This document shows, in pieces, positions 5,972 to 7,519 of a stretch of 7,519 nucleotides of DNA. The DNA is from Bacteroidota bacterium (lineage in GTDB: Bacteria > Bacteroidota > Bacteroidia > Bacteroidales > JAKIYJ01). Within the stretch, counting starts at the first letter, position 1, and every line of letters starts with the position of its first letter. Made by a program: the position numbers and the translations under genes. The notes beneath the pieces are model-generated. The model worked only from the letters and a program-made list of their open reading frames with translations, was not told the origin of the DNA and ran no database searches. The stretch covers positions 1 through 7,519 of the forward strand of contig JAKIYJ010000066.1 in the NCBI GenBank assembly GCA_022708585.1. The letters run 5' to 3'.

Positions 5972-7192
5972 TTAATTACAATATCTCGCAAAAAAATCAT
6001 AAGCATCAGTACAGCCAAGTTCTTGTGCTTTTGACCAATCAATGCAAGCACCTTTAGCATCGTAAAGTATGTATTTAGCTAGACCTCTGTTGCTGTATGC
6101 TTCTGCTAAGTTGGGGTTAATCTTTATTGCTTTATTGCAATCAATTATTGCACCTGAATAATCGCCAAGTTTAATTTTAGTAAGGCTTCTATTATAATAA
6201 GATGCTACTATGTTGGGATTAATGGTAATTGCCTTATTGAAATCAAAAATTGCTTCTAAATAATTTTCGAGAAGAACTTTTACATAACCTCGATTATTAT
6301 ATGCCGCTTCAAAATTTGGATTAATCTCTATTGCTTTGCTGATATCTGTAATTGCTTCTGAATATTTTCCTGAATATATTTTTATACAACCTCTGTTGTA
6401 ATATGCTTCAGCTAATTTTGGATTTAATTCAATTGCCTTATTGAAATCTATTATTGCATCTGAATAATTTTTAAGATTAGTTTTAGCAAGACCTCTGTTA
6501 TTATATGCTGTAAAATACTTTGGATTAATTTCTATTGCTTTGTTGCAATCAATAATAGCTCCTTCATAATCACCGAGATAATTTTTTGCAAGTCCTCTTG
6601 CATCAAAATCCTCAGCTAATTTAGGTTTAATCATAATTGCTCTATTATAATCTTCTAACGCATCTGAAAATTCTGCAAGTTTATCTTTTGCAAATCCTCT
6701 GATATTAAATGCAGTTATATGGTTAGGATTTAACTCTATTGCCTTGTTGCAATCAATAATTGCACCTGAGTAATTACTCATATTGATTTTTACAAGTCCT
6801 CTGTTACTGTATGCTATATCAAGTTTGGGATTAATTTCTAAAGCTTTGTTGAAATCTTCAATTGCACCTATGTAATCTGCTATGAGATATTTTGCAAAAC
6901 CTCTGTTGTTATAGGCGGATGCATAATTTGGGTTTATAGCTAATGCTTTATTACAATCAATAATTGCTCCTTCTAAATCACCAATATAAATTTTTGCATG
7001 TCCTCTCTTACAATAGGCTTCATAAAAGTTAGTATCTATTTCTATTGCTCTGCTGTAATCTGCTATCGCATCAATATAATTCTGTAAGTTAAATTTTGTG
7101 TTACCATTTTCGTAAAATTTTATAGCATTTTGTCTATAACAGCTAATTGCTATTATAATTAAGAATAAAAGTAAAATATTTTGTTTTTTCAC
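5972..7192 (-). CDS. Tetratricopeptide-repeat lipoprotein (11 TPR units, GTG start)
   Basis: The 406-aa protein begins with a lipoprotein-like signal (KK, then hydrophobic residues 6-16, then A15-I-S-C18), so it is probably a lipid-anchored envelope protein. The -3 Ala is a loose lipobox fit. Residues 23-396 are eleven consecutive 34-residue units with no insertions or deletions. They carry the TPR pattern Y/F at position 4, G at 8, A at 20, A at 27 and P at 32, for example NNRG...AI.DFNKAIEINP. The first and last units are the most divergent, and a 10-residue tail ends in YCN. TPR arrays are protein-protein scaffolds; the partner is unknown. The start codon is GTG (7190-7192 on the reverse strand). 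An in-frame TAA lies 12 bases upstream, and the next in-frame Met is near residue 136, past the signal. The gene is convergent with the membrane-protein gene and follows the YwqK-like gene on the same strand after 112 bases. Confidence 0.92.
   Translation of the reverse strand: MKKQNILLLFLIIIAISCYRQNAIKFYENGNTKFNLQNYIDAIADYSRAIEIDTNFYEAYCKRGHAKIYIGDLEGAIIDCNKALAINPNYASAYNNRGFAKYLIADYIGAIEDFNKALEINPKLDIAYSNRGLVKINMSNYSGAIIDCNKAIELNPNHITAFNIRGFAKDKLAEFSDALEDYNRAIMIKPKLAEDFDARGLAKNYLGDYEGAIIDCNKAIEINPKYFTAYNNRGLAKTNLKNYSDAIIDFNKAIELNPKLAEAYYNRGCIKIYSGKYSEAITDISKAIEINPNFEAAYNNRGYVKVLLENYLEAIFDFNKAITINPNIVASYYNRSLTKIKLGDYSGAIIDCNKAIKINPNLAEAYSNRGLAKYILYDAKGACIDWSKAQELGCTDAYDFFARYCN
6005..7126 (-). 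repeat. Eleven tandem 102-bp TPR-coding repeats
   Basis: Residues 23-396 divide exactly into eleven 102-bp units. At DNA level, units 2, 4, 6 and 10 share an almost identical stretch coding GAIIDCNKA, while units 3, 5, 7 and 9 code D[FY]N at the same place. The array therefore partly has a 204-bp, two-unit period. Such repeats are prone to copy-number change by recombination and to misassembly. Confidence 0.85.
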
Positions 7193-7304
7193 AAATATAA
7201 CTTATTAATTTTAAAAAACACTTTTTATCACTTATTTGTTTAGTATTGTATATTTTTATTGCTTTTAAATAGCAATTAAATATATTTTTTATTATAATAA
7301 TTTA

Positions 7305-7519
7305 TCAAAAGTCTGGATATTCATATTCAATTGTTTCTATTAATTTACCATTTTCATATATTTCTTCTTTTATTAAAAATGTGTCATTATTATATATTTT
7401 CCATTTCCCTTCTTTTTTATTATTAATTAAAGTTCCTTCTGAAGTCAATAATCCTTTTTCATAAACAGATTGCATAATTTTGTTAGGATTTTCATAAATA
7501 GCAGTTTTTAATAAAATCC
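7305..7519 (-). CDS. YwqK/MORN-repeat-like protein, C-terminal fragment (5' end outside window)
   Basis: A reverse-strand frame is open from the window edge to a TGA at 7305-7307 and gives the last 70 residues of a protein. It contains EGTLINNKKEGKWKIYNN followed by a YENGKLIETIEY-type repeat. This is the G-x-x-x-N-x-K-x-E-G-x-W-x-x-Y and Y-x-N-G-K-L pattern of MORN-like repeats in the YwqK family, often labelled toxin-antitoxin YwqK antitoxin, although many such proteins have no shown antitoxin role. No start codon is required inside the window because the frame runs off the edge; an internal ATG at fragment residue 15 would cut into the repeat region. It lies 112 bases upstream of the TPR gene on the same strand. 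The function cannot be inferred further from the fragment. Confidence 0.7.
   Translation of the reverse strand, partial: ILLKTAIYENPNKIMQSVYEKGLLTSEGTLINNKKEGKWKIYNNDTFLIKEEIYENGKLIETIEYEYPDF

Noticed and set aside
7192..7199. TATATTTG on the minus strand as a promoter -7 box for the TPR gene
   Set aside because: It overlaps the GTG start codon, so transcription would begin inside the coding region.
7258..7276. ATTGCT / AGCAAT hairpin downstream of the YwqK-like fragment
   Set aside because: The stem is 6 bp and, read on the minus strand, is followed by A-rich rather than T-rich sequence, so it does not fit an intrinsic terminator for that gene.

Overview
The window looks like chromosomal DNA of a Bacteroidota bacterium, probably Bacteroidales-like. 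It is strongly AT-rich. Starts are preceded by A/T-rich leaders with no Shine-Dalgarno motif. The glutamyl-tRNA synthetase is the form typical of that phylum: no zinc-binding cysteines, and a GDKLGFPVFPLEW-type stretch after the KLSKR loop. No full rRNA, tRNA or CRISPR locus was seen.

Layout, left to right. (1) 32-3282, plus strand: gltX, overlapped by one base (TAATG) with a 574-aa gene. That protein appears to join an S-component-like membrane domain, an EcfT/CbiQ-like membrane domain and a THEP1-type P-loop NTPase. (2) 3285-3422: a 138-bp non-coding element with about 19-bp imperfect inverted ends and a perfect AT hairpin at its centre, packed between two convergent stop codons. (3) 3430-4371, minus strand: a PhoH/YbeZ-family ATPase. 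(4) 4372-4548: a divergent AT-rich intergenic region, the likely site of promoters for both flanking genes. (5) 4549-5346, plus strand: a SAM hydroxide adenosyltransferase (DUF62) family protein in which the catalytic Asp-Arg-His positions appear substituted. (6) about 5345-5488: a second inverted-repeat element of about 144 bp, with TIR core GTTTGTCCATAA, a strong internal hairpin and a flanking AATT(AG) direct repeat. It begins on the stop codon of the preceding gene. (7) 5506-5925, plus strand: an unrecognised 139-aa membrane protein. (8) 5972-7192, minus strand: a TPR lipoprotein with a GTG start and eleven indel-free 34-residue repeats. (9) 7305-7519, minus strand: the C-terminal end of a YwqK/MORN-like protein that runs off the window and has no start codon inside it.

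The left half (gltX to the SAM-family gene) is housekeeping-like. The right half looks more accessory: an orphan membrane protein, a TPR protein and a MORN-like protein. The most unusual items are the S/T/THEP1 fusion, which suggests an ECF-like membrane module powered by a non-ABC NTPase, and the two small palindromic elements that each sit against gene ends. All homology statements come from motif recognition by eye. No database search was possible.
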